Shown here: positions 8,051-18,538 of the stretch, piece after piece
Position numbering within the stretch: the stretch's first letter is position 1
How the letters are laid out: every line of letters begins with the position of its first letter
Source: Planctomycetes bacterium ADurb.Bin069
GTDB lineage: Bacteria; Planctomycetota; UBA8108; UBA8890; UBA8898
NCBI GenBank assembly: GCA_002070955.1
Contig: MWEK01000001.1
Coordinates: 144,103 to 208,102, forward strand
Length of the DNA: 64,000 bases
Direction: 5' to 3'
Notes under the pieces: model-generated
Told to the model about the DNA's origin: nothing
The model's input: the letters and a program-made list of their open reading frames with translations, nothing else
Database searches by the model: none
Position numbers and translations under genes: made by a program

Positions 8051-10045
8051 TCACTTCAAGCCGTGGACCATGTTGAAGGGCGTGGCGCCGGGGACATCGA
8101 CGCCTTCGCGAAAGCGCCGCACCAGCGCGGCCGTGTCGCCCGCCGCGAAAGGCACGCCCGCCAGGACGATCCTGAAATGCCGCACGCCGAGCTTCGCCAG
8201 CGTCTCGACCTTGGAGAAGATGCAGTACGGCCGCCGCGAGTAAACCGTCACCAGGTCATCGCGCCGCGTCACGTGGAAGAGCTCGTTCCGGCCGTCCCTC
8301 ACGGTATGCCCGCTCTTGGCCGCCGGCACGGCGCGCGACACGAAGAGCGGCACGTACGAGAAGGCCACAACCTCGATGCGCGGAAGCAGCGGAGCCAGAT
8401 CCGCGAGCGTCGCCGCATCGCCCTCCAGCGGGAAGACCATGCGCTCGGCGCCGCGCGCCCGCAGGGCCGCCGCCGCCGCGCGGTTGTGAACGTAGAGAAA
8501 CGGACCGGTTTGAAAGCGCGCGCCCGGGGGCAACAAGCCGAAGCCGCCCAAATTGTTGATCTCGAACAGCCGCACGCCCCACTCATGCAGCGCGCGCAGC
8601 CGGCGGCGCACCTTCTCCAGCCGCTCCGGCAGGGTCACCGGCGGCACTGTGACGCCGACCCTGGCCGGCAGCTTGCCGAGCGCCGCCGGCGTCAGCGCGT
8701 GCATCATGCGGTCCGTGAGGACGAGCATCACGCGGTCCACGCCCCGCGGCGCCGCGCGGGCCACGGCGAGATCGTCCGTCTGAACGGTGAACGTCCGGCC
8801 GGTGTCCGCGCCGCAGGACACCGTGAAGGCGCGGATGGCGGCGCGGGCCTTCACCGCCAGCGTGTTCGCCTTGCGCTGCCACGGCGGCGCTTTCCCATCC
8901 AGGCGCCGCACGGAGCGCGGCTCCTCCTCGACCGCGAACAGGAGGTCGCCCCGCTCGGTTCCGGGAGGGACGTTCAGCATCACGCGCTGCCGGACGCGGG
9001 CGCTGCGGACCGCGCGCCCGCCCACCCGCAGCCGCGTGACGGGATAGGCCTCGTCCTCCGCCCCCTGCACCCTGAGCCTCTGCCCCACGGCCACGTCCGC
9101 CGCAAGCCGCACCTCGGCCTCGCCCCCGGCCACGCGTCCCACCCGGCCCGCGAAGACGCCCGCAGGCCCCGGGACATCCGGGCACACCAGGCTCGCCGCC
9201 GGCGCGTTCCCTAGAAATCCGCTCGTCACCGGCCGCGTCTTGACGGCCTTGAGCGCGGCGCCCGCTTCCCCATCGGCGCCGTCGCGGATGGCGCGATAGC
9301 CCGCCACCGCGCCGCGCACGTAGGCGGCGCTCCGCAGGCGGCCCTCGATGACCCAGGCGGCCACGGGCAGCGACCGCAGGAGCTCCGCGCCCCGGGCGCA
9401 CGAGAGATCGGCCATGCTGAACGCATAGCGCTCCGCGCCCCGAACCAGGTAGGGCCGCCGGCACGCTTGCAGGCACCGCCCGCGGTTGCCGCTGCGTCCG
9501 GACAAGAAGCTGCTCGTCAGGCACAATCCCGCCATGGAGAAGCACAGCGAGCCGTGCACGAAGATCTCCAGCTCCACCGGGCTGTCCAGCGCGATCTCGC
9601 GCACCTCGAAGGCCGTCAACTCCCGCGCGAGGACCACCCGCGAGCACCCCAAGCGCGCCGCCGCGCGCACGCCCTCGATGTTGTGCACGGCAAGTCCCGG
9701 GCCCGCGTGCAGCGCAAGGCCGGGACAGACTTCCGGGATCAGCGCGGCCGCGCCCAGGTCTTCCACGATGACGCCGTGGGCGCCCTGCGCCCCGATGGCG
9801 GCGACGGACCGCCCCAGTTCGGAGAGTTCGCTTTCCTTGAAAACGCGATTCAGCGTCACGTACACCTTGACGCCGCGCGCGCGGCAGTGGGCGATGCCGC
9901 GGGCCAGTTCGTCCGGGGTGAAACCCGCGCCCCGCCCGGACGCCTCGCGCGTCTTGAGCCCCGCGTACACGGCGTCCGCGCCGGCCTCGACGGCGGCGAG
10001 CAAGCCCTCGACATCCTGCGCCGGAGCAAGTATCTCGGGAATCAT
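8051..10045 (-). CDS. U32 family protein, RlhA-like (23S rRNA C2501 hydroxylation)
   Basis: 664 residues, close to the 653 of E. coli RlhA. The N-terminal TIM-barrel (ILAPAQDVEGLLAAVEAGADAVYAG) leads to the U32 signature around residues 158-196, with HGSLC, then CLTSS, RSGNRGRC and QACRR. Four cysteines (168, 175, 191, 195) are placed to bind an iron-sulfur cluster. A long C-terminal half with a second U32-like domain follows. Family members hydroxylate 23S rRNA or tRNA, or act in ubiquinone biosynthesis; older annotations as collagenase-like peptidases are unsupported for most. Ribosome site GAGGTG before the ATG. It lies 29 bp downstream of mutS2 on the same strand. Confidence 0.82.
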   Translation of the reverse strand: MIPEILAPAQDVEGLLAAVEAGADAVYAGLKTREASGRGAGFTPDELARGIAHCRARGVKVYVTLNRVFKESELSELGRSVAAIGAQGAHGVIVEDLGAAALIPEVCPGLALHAGPGLAVHNIEGVRAAARLGCSRVVLARELTAFEVREIALDSPVELEIFVHGSLCFSMAGLCLTSSFLSGRSGNRGRCLQACRRPYLVRGAERYAFSMADLSCARGAELLRSLPVAAWVIEGRLRSAAYVRGAVAGYRAIRDGADGEAGAALKAVKTRPVTSGFLGNAPAASLVCPDVPGPAGVFAGRVGRVAGGEAEVRLAADVAVGQRLRVQGAEDEAYPVTRLRVGGRAVRSARVRQRVMLNVPPGTERGDLLFAVEEEPRSVRRLDGKAPPWQRKANTLAVKARAAIRAFTVSCGADTGRTFTVQTDDLAVARAAPRGVDRVMLVLTDRMMHALTPAALGKLPARVGVTVPPVTLPERLEKVRRRLRALHEWGVRLFEINNLGGFGLLPPGARFQTGPFLYVHNRAAAAALRARGAERMVFPLEGDAATLADLAPLLPRIEVVAFSYVPLFVSRAVPAAKSGHTVRDGRNELFHVTRRDDLVTVYSRRPYCIFSKVETLAKLGVRHFRIVLAGVPFAAGDTAALVRRFREGVDVPGATPFNMVHGLK

Positions 10046-10074
10046 GCCGCACCTCGATTTCTCACGCCGTCAGT

Positions 10075-12219
10075 CTACCAGACCGCGGCGTCGCCCGCCT
10101 CAGTCCCCGCCAGCTTTTCTCCCTCCGGCGTCACCCAGGAGATGTCGTCGAAACCGATCTCCGCCTCGAGCGCCCCCGCCCTGACGGTTATTCGACGTTT
10201 GCTCTTGCTGACCCGCACGACGCGGCACTTCGCGCCGAGCACGGGAACGTAGACCTCGCTGTTGACCTTCAGGCCGCGGGCGATGGCGTCCCGGCGCTCC
10301 CCCAGCGGGGTCCTGGCCAACATGTTCTCCACCGCCTTCTCCAGGGCCGCGACATGGGGGAGAAACCGCGGCGGCGCGCTCTTGAGATTCGGGATGATCG
10401 CGAGCGCCTCGTCCCTGAAGGCTCTGACTCTGCGTTCGATCTCGTCGTCGGCCTCGCGGCCGGCCTGCGCCTTGGCGTCCTCCGCGTCCCTGAGCTTCTC
10501 GGCCAGCGCCCCCTTCATGACGGCGAGGCGCCGCCTCACTTTCTGCGCATTGCGCCGTTCCGCCTCCACCGCGCGGCGCGCCTCTTCCATGCGCCGCATG
10601 ACGATCTCCAGAGGCTCGGGGTTCCTGATCGCCTCCTTGGCGGCCGCGATCAACTCGGGCCGCAGCCCGAGCCTTTCGGCCACCAGCAGCGCGCAGGACC
10701 GACCCGGCGCGCCGAGCAGCACCCGGTACGTCGGCGCCAACGCGGCGGGATCGAACTCCATGGCCGCGTTGGCGGTTTCGGAGTGCATGTACGCGTATTG
10801 CTTCAAGAGCCCCAGGTGCGTGCTCGCAACGGTGTGCACGCCGCGGCTCCGCAAATGTTCGAGCACGACCGTGCCGAGCGCGCCGCCTTCGAGCGGGTCC
10901 GTGCCGGCCCCAAGCTCATCGAGGATCGCCAGGTCGCCGCGCGCCGCCTCGTTGACCACCCGCACGATGTGGCGCATGTGCGCGGAAAAGGTGCTTAGGC
11001 TTTGCTGGAGGCTCTGCTCGTCGCCCGCGTCGACGAAAACCCGCCCGTAGTACGGGACCCGCGCCGGCGGCGCGGCCGGGATCGGGAGGCCGCACGCCGC
11101 CATCACCGCCAAGAGCCCGACGGCCTTCAGCATCACGGTCTTGCCGCCGGTGTTCGGACCGGTGACGACGAGCAGTCGCACGTCCTTGCCGAGGGTGAGG
11201 TCGAAGGGCATCACCTTGGCGCGGATCGCCGGAAGGTCGGGCGCCCGCAGGTCGCCCGCGGCGTGAAAGAAGACGAGCAGCGGGTGGCGCGCCCGGGACA
11301 CGGCGAGCACATGATCCGGCGCGATCGCCGGCACGCAGAACTCGTAGACCCTGGCGAGTTCGCCCTTGGCATGGGTGAGGTCGGCCCACGCGACCAGATC
11401 GCGCGCCGCCCGGATTTCCGGCGCCCGCCCCATGATGGCCCGCGTCAATTCCAGGAGAATACGCGTTTCCTCGCGCCGCACGCTCTCGGCGGCCGCGCCC
11501 AGTTCGTTGCCTTCCGGCACGATCTCCTGGGGCTCGATATAGGCCGTGGCGCCGCTCTGGGAGTAGCCGTGAATCACGCCCGGCAGCCGGCCGCGGCATT
11601 CGCTCCGGACGGCCAGCACGTAACGATCGTTCCGCATCGACGGCTGCTCTTCCTGGAGGAGGCGCGCCACGGCCGGCCGCCGCAGCATGGCGGCGACCTT
11701 CTCGCGCAGGGTCTCCCGCAGGACGCGGGCCCGCTCCCTCAGCGCGGCCAGCTTCGGGGAGGCGGCATCGCGCACGAATCCCCGGGCATCGACCGTGTCC
11801 TCGATGCGCGCGGGAAGATCCGCCGGCAGGGTCGCGGCTGCGACCCTGCGGCGAAGATGGGGGCCCGCCGCGCGCTCACCGCCCAGCGCCGTCACCCGCT
11901 CCGCGGCCCGGACAAGGGCCGCGATGCCGGCGAGTTCATCGGGCTCGAGCGGACGATGGAACTCGCGCGCGCGCTCAAGGTCGGCGCAGCCGTCGCGCAG
12001 AGCGCCCAGGACCAGACGAGCGCCCCCCTGGAGGAGGGCCCCCATCTCTTCGGTTTCCTTCAGCGCGGCGGCGGCGCTCGCCGCGCTCCCGAGCGGCGCC
12101 AGCGCGCAGGCGGCGGCCCGGCCGAGATCCGTCTGCGCAAAGGCGGCGAGCGCTTCGCGGACCTTGTCGAATTCCAAAACCGCTAGCGTGTGGGCATCCA
12201 TGGGCGGCATCGCGTGCAC
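10075..12219 (-). CDS. mutS2: Endonuclease MutS2-like protein lacking the Smr domain
   Basis: 714 residues. The N-terminal helical lever/clamp region (LEFDKVREALAAFA onward) is followed by the ATPase with Walker A TGPNTGGKT, Walker B LAILDELGAGTDP and the ST-H-x-G sensor (VASTHLG). MutS2 proteins bind branched DNA or collided ribosomes. Canonical forms are ~780 residues with a C-terminal Smr nuclease; this one ends about 50 residues after the coiled-coil and KOW-like beta region (ITVRAGALEAEIGFDDISW), so Smr is missing. Three starts are possible: GTG 12219, ATG 12210, ATG 12201; none has a strong ribosome site, and ATG 12201 (MDAHTLAVLEFDKV) best fits family N-termini. Upstream of the U32 gene in a likely operon. 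Confidence 0.92.
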   Translation of the reverse strand: MHAMPPMDAHTLAVLEFDKVREALAAFAQTDLGRAAACALAPLGSAASAAAALKETEEMGALLQGGARLVLGALRDGCADLERAREFHRPLEPDELAGIAALVRAAERVTALGGERAAGPHLRRRVAAATLPADLPARIEDTVDARGFVRDAASPKLAALRERARVLRETLREKVAAMLRRPAVARLLQEEQPSMRNDRYVLAVRSECRGRLPGVIHGYSQSGATAYIEPQEIVPEGNELGAAAESVRREETRILLELTRAIMGRAPEIRAARDLVAWADLTHAKGELARVYEFCVPAIAPDHVLAVSRARHPLLVFFHAAGDLRAPDLPAIRAKVMPFDLTLGKDVRLLVVTGPNTGGKTVMLKAVGLLAVMAACGLPIPAAPPARVPYYGRVFVDAGDEQSLQQSLSTFSAHMRHIVRVVNEAARGDLAILDELGAGTDPLEGGALGTVVLEHLRSRGVHTVASTHLGLLKQYAYMHSETANAAMEFDPAALAPTYRVLLGAPGRSCALLVAERLGLRPELIAAAKEAIRNPEPLEIVMRRMEEARRAVEAERRNAQKVRRRLAVMKGALAEKLRDAEDAKAQAGREADDEIERRVRAFRDEALAIIPNLKSAPPRFLPHVAALEKAVENMLARTPLGERRDAIARGLKVNSEVYVPVLGAKCRVVRVSKSKRRITVRAGALEAEIGFDDISWVTPEGEKLAGTEAGDAAVW

Positions 12220-12294
12220 ACGACGCGATTGTCGTCTATCGCGGGCGGCGGCGCAAGCCGCGCGCCCGGACCTATCACGCGGCGGCCGCCAGCG

Positions 12295-13644
12295 CTACCC
12301 CTTCAAGAGCTCGTCGAACTTCTTGTTGATGACGTCCCTGAGCTCGCCGATCAACGCGTCGTCCTTAAGCTGGCAGGCCGGCGGCGAGGCCGGCGCCGGG
12401 CGGGTGCGGCCGCCGGCCGGCGCCGGCGCCGGCGCCCCGCGCGGGGCGGCGGCGACGGCGTGAAGCTCGTGCGCCGGCGCATTCAGGAACGACTCGGCCG
12501 CGGATTCTTCTTCGGCCGCCTCGTCGAGAGTCGCCCGAGGCGCGGGCTGAAGATCTTCCTCTGCCGGCCCATCCGAGAGCGCGAGGTCGTCCTCGATGGC
12601 GTCCTCGATGGCGTCCTCAGCGAAGCCGCGGTTGATGACCTTCGTCGGACTATCCTCGACCGCAAAGCGGGCGACGCGCCGGCCGCGGCGCCCCGCGATC
12701 ACGAGAGCGGCAAAGGAGAGCGTGAACATGAAGAGCACCGCGCCGCAGACCCCGACGATCACCCAATCCACCGTGTCGCCGGCGAAAGAACCCTTGCGGG
12801 CGCGTTCCCAACGGTTGGCCGCCATGCGCTTCAGGACCTCCCAATCGCTGAAGGCCGAGTCGGCGACGGCGAGGTTCGTGCCGGCGGCCTCGGCGGCGGC
12901 CTTGATGCCTGCCGCGCGCCGGTGCAGCATCTCGACATCCTCTCCCGCCTTGGCAAGCTGCGCCTCGAGGCTCGCCTTGGCGTTCGCCAGCGCGGCGATC
13001 TGCGCCTTGAGATCGGGGATCTGGACCGCCTCGCGCTCGAGCTGCGCGTTCCTGGCCCTCAGCTTGACGCGTTCGGCCTCCAGGCTTTCCGCCAGGGAGC
13101 GCATGCGGTCCGTCTCGGCCTGCGCCGCCGCGGTTTGCGCCGTCTGGTCCGCGAGGGTCCGCGCGGCCTTTTCGGCGTCGACCCGCCTCGCGTTCTCCAG
13201 CTCCGCCCCGGCCTGCTTGAGCGCCCCGATACGGCCGTTGCGTTCCTCGAGATCGCGCTTGAGTTCGTTGATCCGCTCGCAGAGCGTCTCGTAGCTCATC
13301 TCGAGGTCGTAACTCTTGTCCTCGGCGCGGGCGAGGGCGTCCGCCCGCTCCGCGGCCTCCGCGGTGCGCCGCTCAAGCTCCGCCGCGGTCTTCTTGTAGG
13401 CCTGCGACACCGCGGCCAGCGCGCTCTCCCGCGCCTTCAGCGTCTCCGCGAGACAGGTCTTCTCGTCCCGGAGCGCGACGCGGGCCGCCTCGGACTGCTG
13501 CCAGCTCTCCGACAACGTCTTGATCTTCTCGTCCTTCCTCGCCAACTCGGACTGGGAGCAGCCGCATGCCCACGCCAAGACGATCGCCGTTACCCACGCG
13601 AGCCGACGCACCCGCGTCACGCCGTGATTCCCCGGGTTCTTCAT
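12295..13644 (-). CDS. Coiled-coil lipoprotein with an internal transmembrane segment
   Basis: 449 residues from ATG 13644, chosen because GGAG lies 8 nt upstream. A lipoprotein-type signal (WVTAIVLAWACGC) ends in a lipobox-like A-C-G-C. Residues ~32-270 are a long heptad-rich coiled coil, and a clear membrane helix lies at ~293-319 (VDWVIVGVCGAVLFMF...). The remaining ~125 residues are acidic and then proline/alanine-rich, with a short helix at the end. If the Cys is lipidated, the coil lies in the periplasm and the acidic tail crosses back to the cytoplasm. A 12-bp direct repeat near 12590-12620 encodes the EDAIEDAIEDD stretch. No family recognised. Its own promoter lies at 13719-13746. Confidence 0.75.
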   Translation of the reverse strand: MKNPGNHGVTRVRRLAWVTAIVLAWACGCSQSELARKDEKIKTLSESWQQSEAARVALRDEKTCLAETLKARESALAAVSQAYKKTAAELERRTAEAAERADALARAEDKSYDLEMSYETLCERINELKRDLEERNGRIGALKQAGAELENARRVDAEKAARTLADQTAQTAAAQAETDRMRSLAESLEAERVKLRARNAQLEREAVQIPDLKAQIAALANAKASLEAQLAKAGEDVEMLHRRAAGIKAAAEAAGTNLAVADSAFSDWEVLKRMAANRWERARKGSFAGDTVDWVIVGVCGAVLFMFTLSFAALVIAGRRGRRVARFAVEDSPTKVINRGFAEDAIEDAIEDDLALSDGPAEEDLQPAPRATLDEAAEEESAAESFLNAPAHELHAVAAAPRGAPAPAPAGGRTRPAPASPPACQLKDDALIGELRDVINKKFDELLKG

Positions 13645-13718
13645 GGACGTTTCTCCAACCGTCGCCATCGAATCCGACGGCTCTTCCCTTCTCACACGCG
13701 CGGATTATCCTCCGTCAA

Positions 13719-13746
13719 AGTATACCTTCCGGCCGGGGCCGGGCAA
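13719..13746 (-). promoter_or_regulatory. Sigma-70-type promoter for the coiled-coil lipoprotein gene
   Basis: Read on the minus strand: TTGCCC, 16 bp, TATACT. The predicted transcript would start near 13712 and leave a leader of about 68 nt before the ATG at 13644. Confidence 0.55.
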
Positions 13747-13833
13747 CATGGACGCGGCGCCGCATTCCCGTAACATCGCGCCGCCCCGCGGCGCGGTCCT
13801 CACCCGGCGGATCTCCCCCCCCGCCGCCTCCCG

Positions 13834-15060
13834 CTATGCGGGCAAAACGCCCCTGCGGCCCGCCTGGCGCAGCTCGGCCGCGAATTCCGCGTGGGCGCGG
13901 ACCCACGCGCCGAGATCGGCGTGGCGGCGCGGCTCCGTCGTGAAGCCCGTGAAGTCCTCGCCGAACCCCTCCGCCGGCGCGCGCCCCAGGCAGCACAAAA
14001 CCGCGCCCCCCGGCTCGCGGGTCCAGAACCCGTCCGGCCCCAACAGACGTTCGATCGCTTCCTCTCCCAGAGGCGCCCCGAGAAGCAGCACGCCCTCGTG
14101 CGACCGCGCCCGTTCAAGAAAGGCCTCCAAGGGCAGGAAGCCCGCGCCTGGAGCCGCGCGGCAGAGGAACTCCCACAGGCGCGCGCTCACTAGGGCGCCG
14201 ATCCTCGACGCTTCCGGAGCCGGCCCATCGCGCGTCCGGAACAGAAGCACGGCACCGATCACCGTCGGTCCCCGCCGAAGCGGCAGGTAATCCGCGGCGG
14301 CGAACGCGTTCGGCCGGAACCGCGCGGGCGCGGCCTGAAAGAGCGCGCGGCCCGTGTCCATGAGAAATCGGCCGGCTTGGCGCCGGAGGACGGCGCTCTC
14401 GGCGTCGATCTCCAGGAGAAAGCCGCCGTGGTGCAGCAGCGCCGCCGCGGCGGGAACGCGAAAGTACGCCCGCAGGGCGCGCAACGTTTCTCGCAGAAAC
14501 GCGGGCGCATCGACGGCGGGCGCAAGCAGCGCCTCCAGCAATTCCACGTACGCATTCTCCGCGGGGAGGGTCCGGGGAGGCGGGGCTGGCGGCGATTCGG
14601 CCGGCGCGCCCCGCGCCTCGGGCACTGCGCCGGGCGCGGCGGCCGGCGTCTGTCCGTCGGCTCCCAGCATCGCCACGCATTCCGCCAGCAGCGAACGCGC
14701 CCAGACGCCGGCGGGCGGCGGCACCTCGACGGGCGGCGACGCCGGATCGTCCCAAACGACGTAGATCGGCAGGTCCGCGCGCCGGGCGCGAAGGCGTTGG
14801 ACGGCGCCCGGATCGTCCCGCAGCAACTCCCCCGCGAGCACGGCCGCCGCCGCCTGTCCGACCGCGTCTTCGGGCCAGGCGGCCCGCGCCGCCGCGATCA
14901 CGCGGAACCCCCTCCCGCTCAACACCCGCGCAAGGGTCTCTTGGTCGGCGGCGAAGGGCGAGATTGCCAGCACCGCCGGGGCCGGCGCCGCCCATCCCTC
15001 GGTGAGCGCCGCGAGTTCCTCGGCGCTCAACAGCTTGTGCGGCCGCCCGTCAGCATCCAT
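13834..15060 (-). CDS. Unknown protein with receiver-like and GAF-like regions
   Basis: 408 residues from ATG 15060, preceded by GGAGCAGGT. Residues ~28-130 (AVLAISPFAADQETLARVLSGRG..., then LPIYVVWDD) look like an alpha/beta receiver-type fold without an obvious phosphoryl-acceptor pocket. A proline/alanine-rich linker follows. Residues ~180-320 (AYVELLEALLAP..., then VIGAVLLFRT) resemble a GAF domain. The rest is unclassified. No output domain is recognisable, so a signalling-adaptor role is only an inference. It lies downstream of ilvD on the same strand, separated by an inverted repeat and a TATAAT hexamer (15071-15076) only about 11 nt from the ATG. Confidence 0.6.
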   Translation of the reverse strand: MDADGRPHKLLSAEELAALTEGWAAPAPAVLAISPFAADQETLARVLSGRGFRVIAAARAAWPEDAVGQAAAAVLAGELLRDDPGAVQRLRARRADLPIYVVWDDPASPPVEVPPPAGVWARSLLAECVAMLGADGQTPAAAPGAVPEARGAPAESPPAPPPRTLPAENAYVELLEALLAPAVDAPAFLRETLRALRAYFRVPAAAALLHHGGFLLEIDAESAVLRRQAGRFLMDTGRALFQAAPARFRPNAFAAADYLPLRRGPTVIGAVLLFRTRDGPAPEASRIGALVSARLWEFLCRAAPGAGFLPLEAFLERARSHEGVLLLGAPLGEEAIERLLGPDGFWTREPGGAVLCCLGRAPAEGFGEDFTGFTTEPRRHADLGAWVRAHAEFAAELRQAGRRGVLPA

Positions 15061-15078
15061 ACCTGCTCCGATTATATG

Positions 15079-15095
15079 CCGGCGCCAGGCGCCGG
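15079..15095. repeat. Perfect 8-bp inverted repeat between ilvD and the downstream gene
   Basis: CCGGCGCC, one base, GGCGCCGG. It lies 18 bp after the ilvD stop and on the minus strand is followed by the A/T-rich CATATAAT. It could be a weak terminator for ilvD, or simply flank a promoter -10 element; there is no U-run. Confidence 0.4.
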
Positions 15096-15113
15096 TGCGA
15101 GCCCCGGCGCGGC

Positions 15114-16784
15114 TCACGCACGCCGCAGCACCGCGCCGCGGGAAGCGCTCGTCGCGAAGGCGGCATAACGCCGGAGCCACGGGCTCGCCGTCCGCGGCGC
15201 GGGCGGCGTCCAGCGCGCCCTCCGCGCGGCCAGTTCGGCCTCGGACAGCTTGACATCGAGGCGGCCGCCCGGAATATCCAGCGCCACCATGTCGCCGTTC
15301 CGCAGAAGCCCGATCGGCCCGCCCTCGGCCGCTTCGGGGGAGATATGCCCGATACAGGCGCCCGCGGTGCCGCCGCTGAAGCGCCCGTCGGTGATCAGCG
15401 CGCACTTGTCGCCCAGATTCATTCCCTTGATATACGAGGTGGGCGAAAGCATCTCCTGCATGCCGGGCCCCCCCCGCGGGCCCTCGTACCGAATCACGAC
15501 CACATCGCCCGGCTTAACCCTGCCGCCCAGGATGCCTTCGCAGGCAGCCTCCTGGTTTTCGAAGATGACGGCGGGCCCGGCGTGGACCAGCATTCCCGGA
15601 TCCACGCCGGCCGTCTTGACCACCGCGCCCTCGGGCGCGAGGTTGCCGTAGAGCACCGCGAGTCCGCCCGTGGCGGAATACGCCTTCTCGATGGGACGGA
15701 TGCAGTCCGGGTCGGCAATGCGCGCCTGCGCGACGGCTTCCCCAAGGCTCATGCCCCCCACCGTCGGTGCGCCTCCGTGCAGAACGCCTCCGAGGCGCCC
15801 AAGCTCCTTGAGGATCGCCGACACGCCGCCCGCGGCCCCCACGTCATCCATGTGATAGGAGCCGGAGGGCGACACCTTGCAGAGGGTCGGCACCCGCAGC
15901 GCCAGCGCGCCGATCCGGCGCAGATCGTAGGCGAGGCCCGCTTCCTGCGCGACGGCCAGGAGGTGCAGGATCGTGTTGGTCGATCCGCCCATGGCGGCGT
16001 CGAGGGCGAAGGCGTTGTCGAAGCTCGCCTCGGTGAGGAAAGTCCGGAAACGCACCTTCGCTCTCACGAGATCCAGGATGCGTCGGCCCGCCCGAAGGTA
16101 TAGGGCTTCGCGCGCCGGATCGACGGCGAGCAGGGTGCCGTTGCCGGGAAACGCGACGCCCAGCGCCTCCATGATGCAGTTCATGGAGTTCGCGGTGAAA
16201 AGCCCGCTGCACGAGCCGCAGGTGGGGCAACCCGACCGTTCCAAGTCCTCCAGCTCCCGCGCGTCCATGGCGCCGATGGCGCGGCTGCCCACGCCCTGGA
16301 AGATACTGATGAGATCGCATGGGCGGCCGTCGGGAAGGCTGCCCGTCGCCATGGGGCCGCCGCTCACAAACACGGCGGGGATATCGAGGCGCGCCGCCGC
16401 CATCAGCATCCCGGGAGTGACCTTGTCGCAGTTCGGGATGCAGACCATGCCGTCGAACCGGTGGGCCTCCACCATGGTTTCGACGCAATCGGCGATGAGC
16501 TCCCGGGACGGCAGGGAGTACTTCATGCCGGCATGGCCCATGGCGATGCCGTCGCACATCGCGATGGTGTTGAACTCGAAGGGGACGCCGCCCGCCTCCC
16601 GCACGGCCCGCTTCACCAGCAGGCCGACGCGGGCCAGGTGCGTGTGCCCCGGCACGACGTCGGTGTACGAGTTGGCGATGCCGATGAGAGGTTTGCCGAA
16701 ATCGGCATCGGTAAGCCCCGCCGCCCTGAGGAGCCCGCGGTGCGGAGCGCGCTCGACGCCCTTTGTCACCATGTCGGAACGCAT
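15114..16784 (-). CDS. ilvD: Dihydroxy-acid dehydratase
   Basis: 556 residues, the usual length. It dehydrates 2,3-dihydroxy-isovalerate and 2,3-dihydroxy-3-methylvalerate to the 2-keto acids of valine and isoleucine synthesis, using an iron-sulfur cluster in the cytoplasm. Cluster cysteines are visible in CDGIAMGH, PNCDKVTPGML and the GSCSGLFTANSM region (PTCGSCSG). The end (RWTPPAP...SASRGAV) is typical. AGGAGG lies 5 nt before ATG 16784. A 7-bp inverted repeat lies directly upstream of this ribosome site. Divergent from lpdA. No other branched-chain amino-acid genes are adjacent. Confidence 0.96.
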   Translation of the reverse strand: MRSDMVTKGVERAPHRGLLRAAGLTDADFGKPLIGIANSYTDVVPGHTHLARVGLLVKRAVREAGGVPFEFNTIAMCDGIAMGHAGMKYSLPSRELIADCVETMVEAHRFDGMVCIPNCDKVTPGMLMAAARLDIPAVFVSGGPMATGSLPDGRPCDLISIFQGVGSRAIGAMDARELEDLERSGCPTCGSCSGLFTANSMNCIMEALGVAFPGNGTLLAVDPAREALYLRAGRRILDLVRAKVRFRTFLTEASFDNAFALDAAMGGSTNTILHLLAVAQEAGLAYDLRRIGALALRVPTLCKVSPSGSYHMDDVGAAGGVSAILKELGRLGGVLHGGAPTVGGMSLGEAVAQARIADPDCIRPIEKAYSATGGLAVLYGNLAPEGAVVKTAGVDPGMLVHAGPAVIFENQEAACEGILGGRVKPGDVVVIRYEGPRGGPGMQEMLSPTSYIKGMNLGDKCALITDGRFSGGTAGACIGHISPEAAEGGPIGLLRNGDMVALDIPGGRLDVKLSEAELAARRARWTPPAPRTASPWLRRYAAFATSASRGAVLRRA

Positions 16785-16797
16785 GCCTGCCTCCTAT

Positions 16798-16816
16798 GGG
16801 CGCCGTTGGGGCGCCC
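16798..16816 (-). promoter_or_regulatory. Short hairpin just upstream of the ilvD ribosome binding site
   Basis: GGGCGCC, 5 bases, GGCGCCC. In the ilvD transcript this 7-bp stem ends a few nucleotides before AGGAGG and could influence translation. No leader peptide rich in branched-chain codons was seen, so classical attenuation is not supported. Confidence 0.3.
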
Positions 16817-16827
16817 GGACCGGGCCG

Positions 16828-16856
16828 TTTCAACCGAAGCTCGAAGACTCTATAAT
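16828..16856 (+). promoter_or_regulatory. Sigma-70-type promoter for lpdA
   Basis: TTTCAA, 17 bp, TATAAT. The -10 is a perfect consensus. The expected start near 16863 gives a leader of about 80 nt before the GTG at 16942. Confidence 0.55.
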
Positions 16857-16941
16857 GAGCCCCGGGCGGCGCTTGATCAATACGCGGCGCCGCCCTTCGC
16901 CCCGCATTCGATTTTTTCCGGTCCCTCGGACAGGAGGCCAT

Positions 16942-18336
<1,395 letters not shown>

Positions 18337-18370
18337 CAGCGGGAGGCCAAGAACGGACCGGCCGCGCGCC

Positions 18371-18398
18371 TTGACATCATCCCCGCTCTCGGTACAAT
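18371..18398 (+). promoter_or_regulatory. Strong sigma-70 promoter of tRNA-Leu
   Basis: TTGACA, 16 bp, TACAAT, placed about 48 bp before the mature tRNA 5' end. Best-matching promoter in the window. Confidence 0.8.
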
Positions 18399-18445
18399 TG
18401 GAGGCCTTGCCCGCCCGGCGCTGCGCGCCGCGGCGGGCCCCATCA

Positions 18446-18532
18446 GCCCAGGTGGCGGAACTGGCAGACGCGCAAGGTTGAGGGCCTTGTACCCGTAAGG
18501 GCGTGGGGGTTCGACTCCCCCCCTGGGCACCA
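18446..18532 (+). tRNA. tRNA-Leu (anticodon GAG)
   Basis: Acceptor stem GCCCAGG pairs with CCTGGGC, and a 3' ACCA is encoded. The anticodon arm is CAAGG, loop TTGAGGG, CCTTG, giving GAG, which reads CUC/CUU leucine codons. A long variable arm (about ACCCGTAAGGGCGT) marks it as class II. The T arm is GGGGG-TTCGACT-CCCCC. About 87 nt including CCA. Confidence 0.97.
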
Positions 18533-18538
18533 GCATCG

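Noticed and set aside
12586..12625. Short direct repeats
   Set aside because: Twelve-base repeats that only encode the acidic EDAIEDAIEDD stretch of the lipoprotein; not a mobile or CRISPR repeat.
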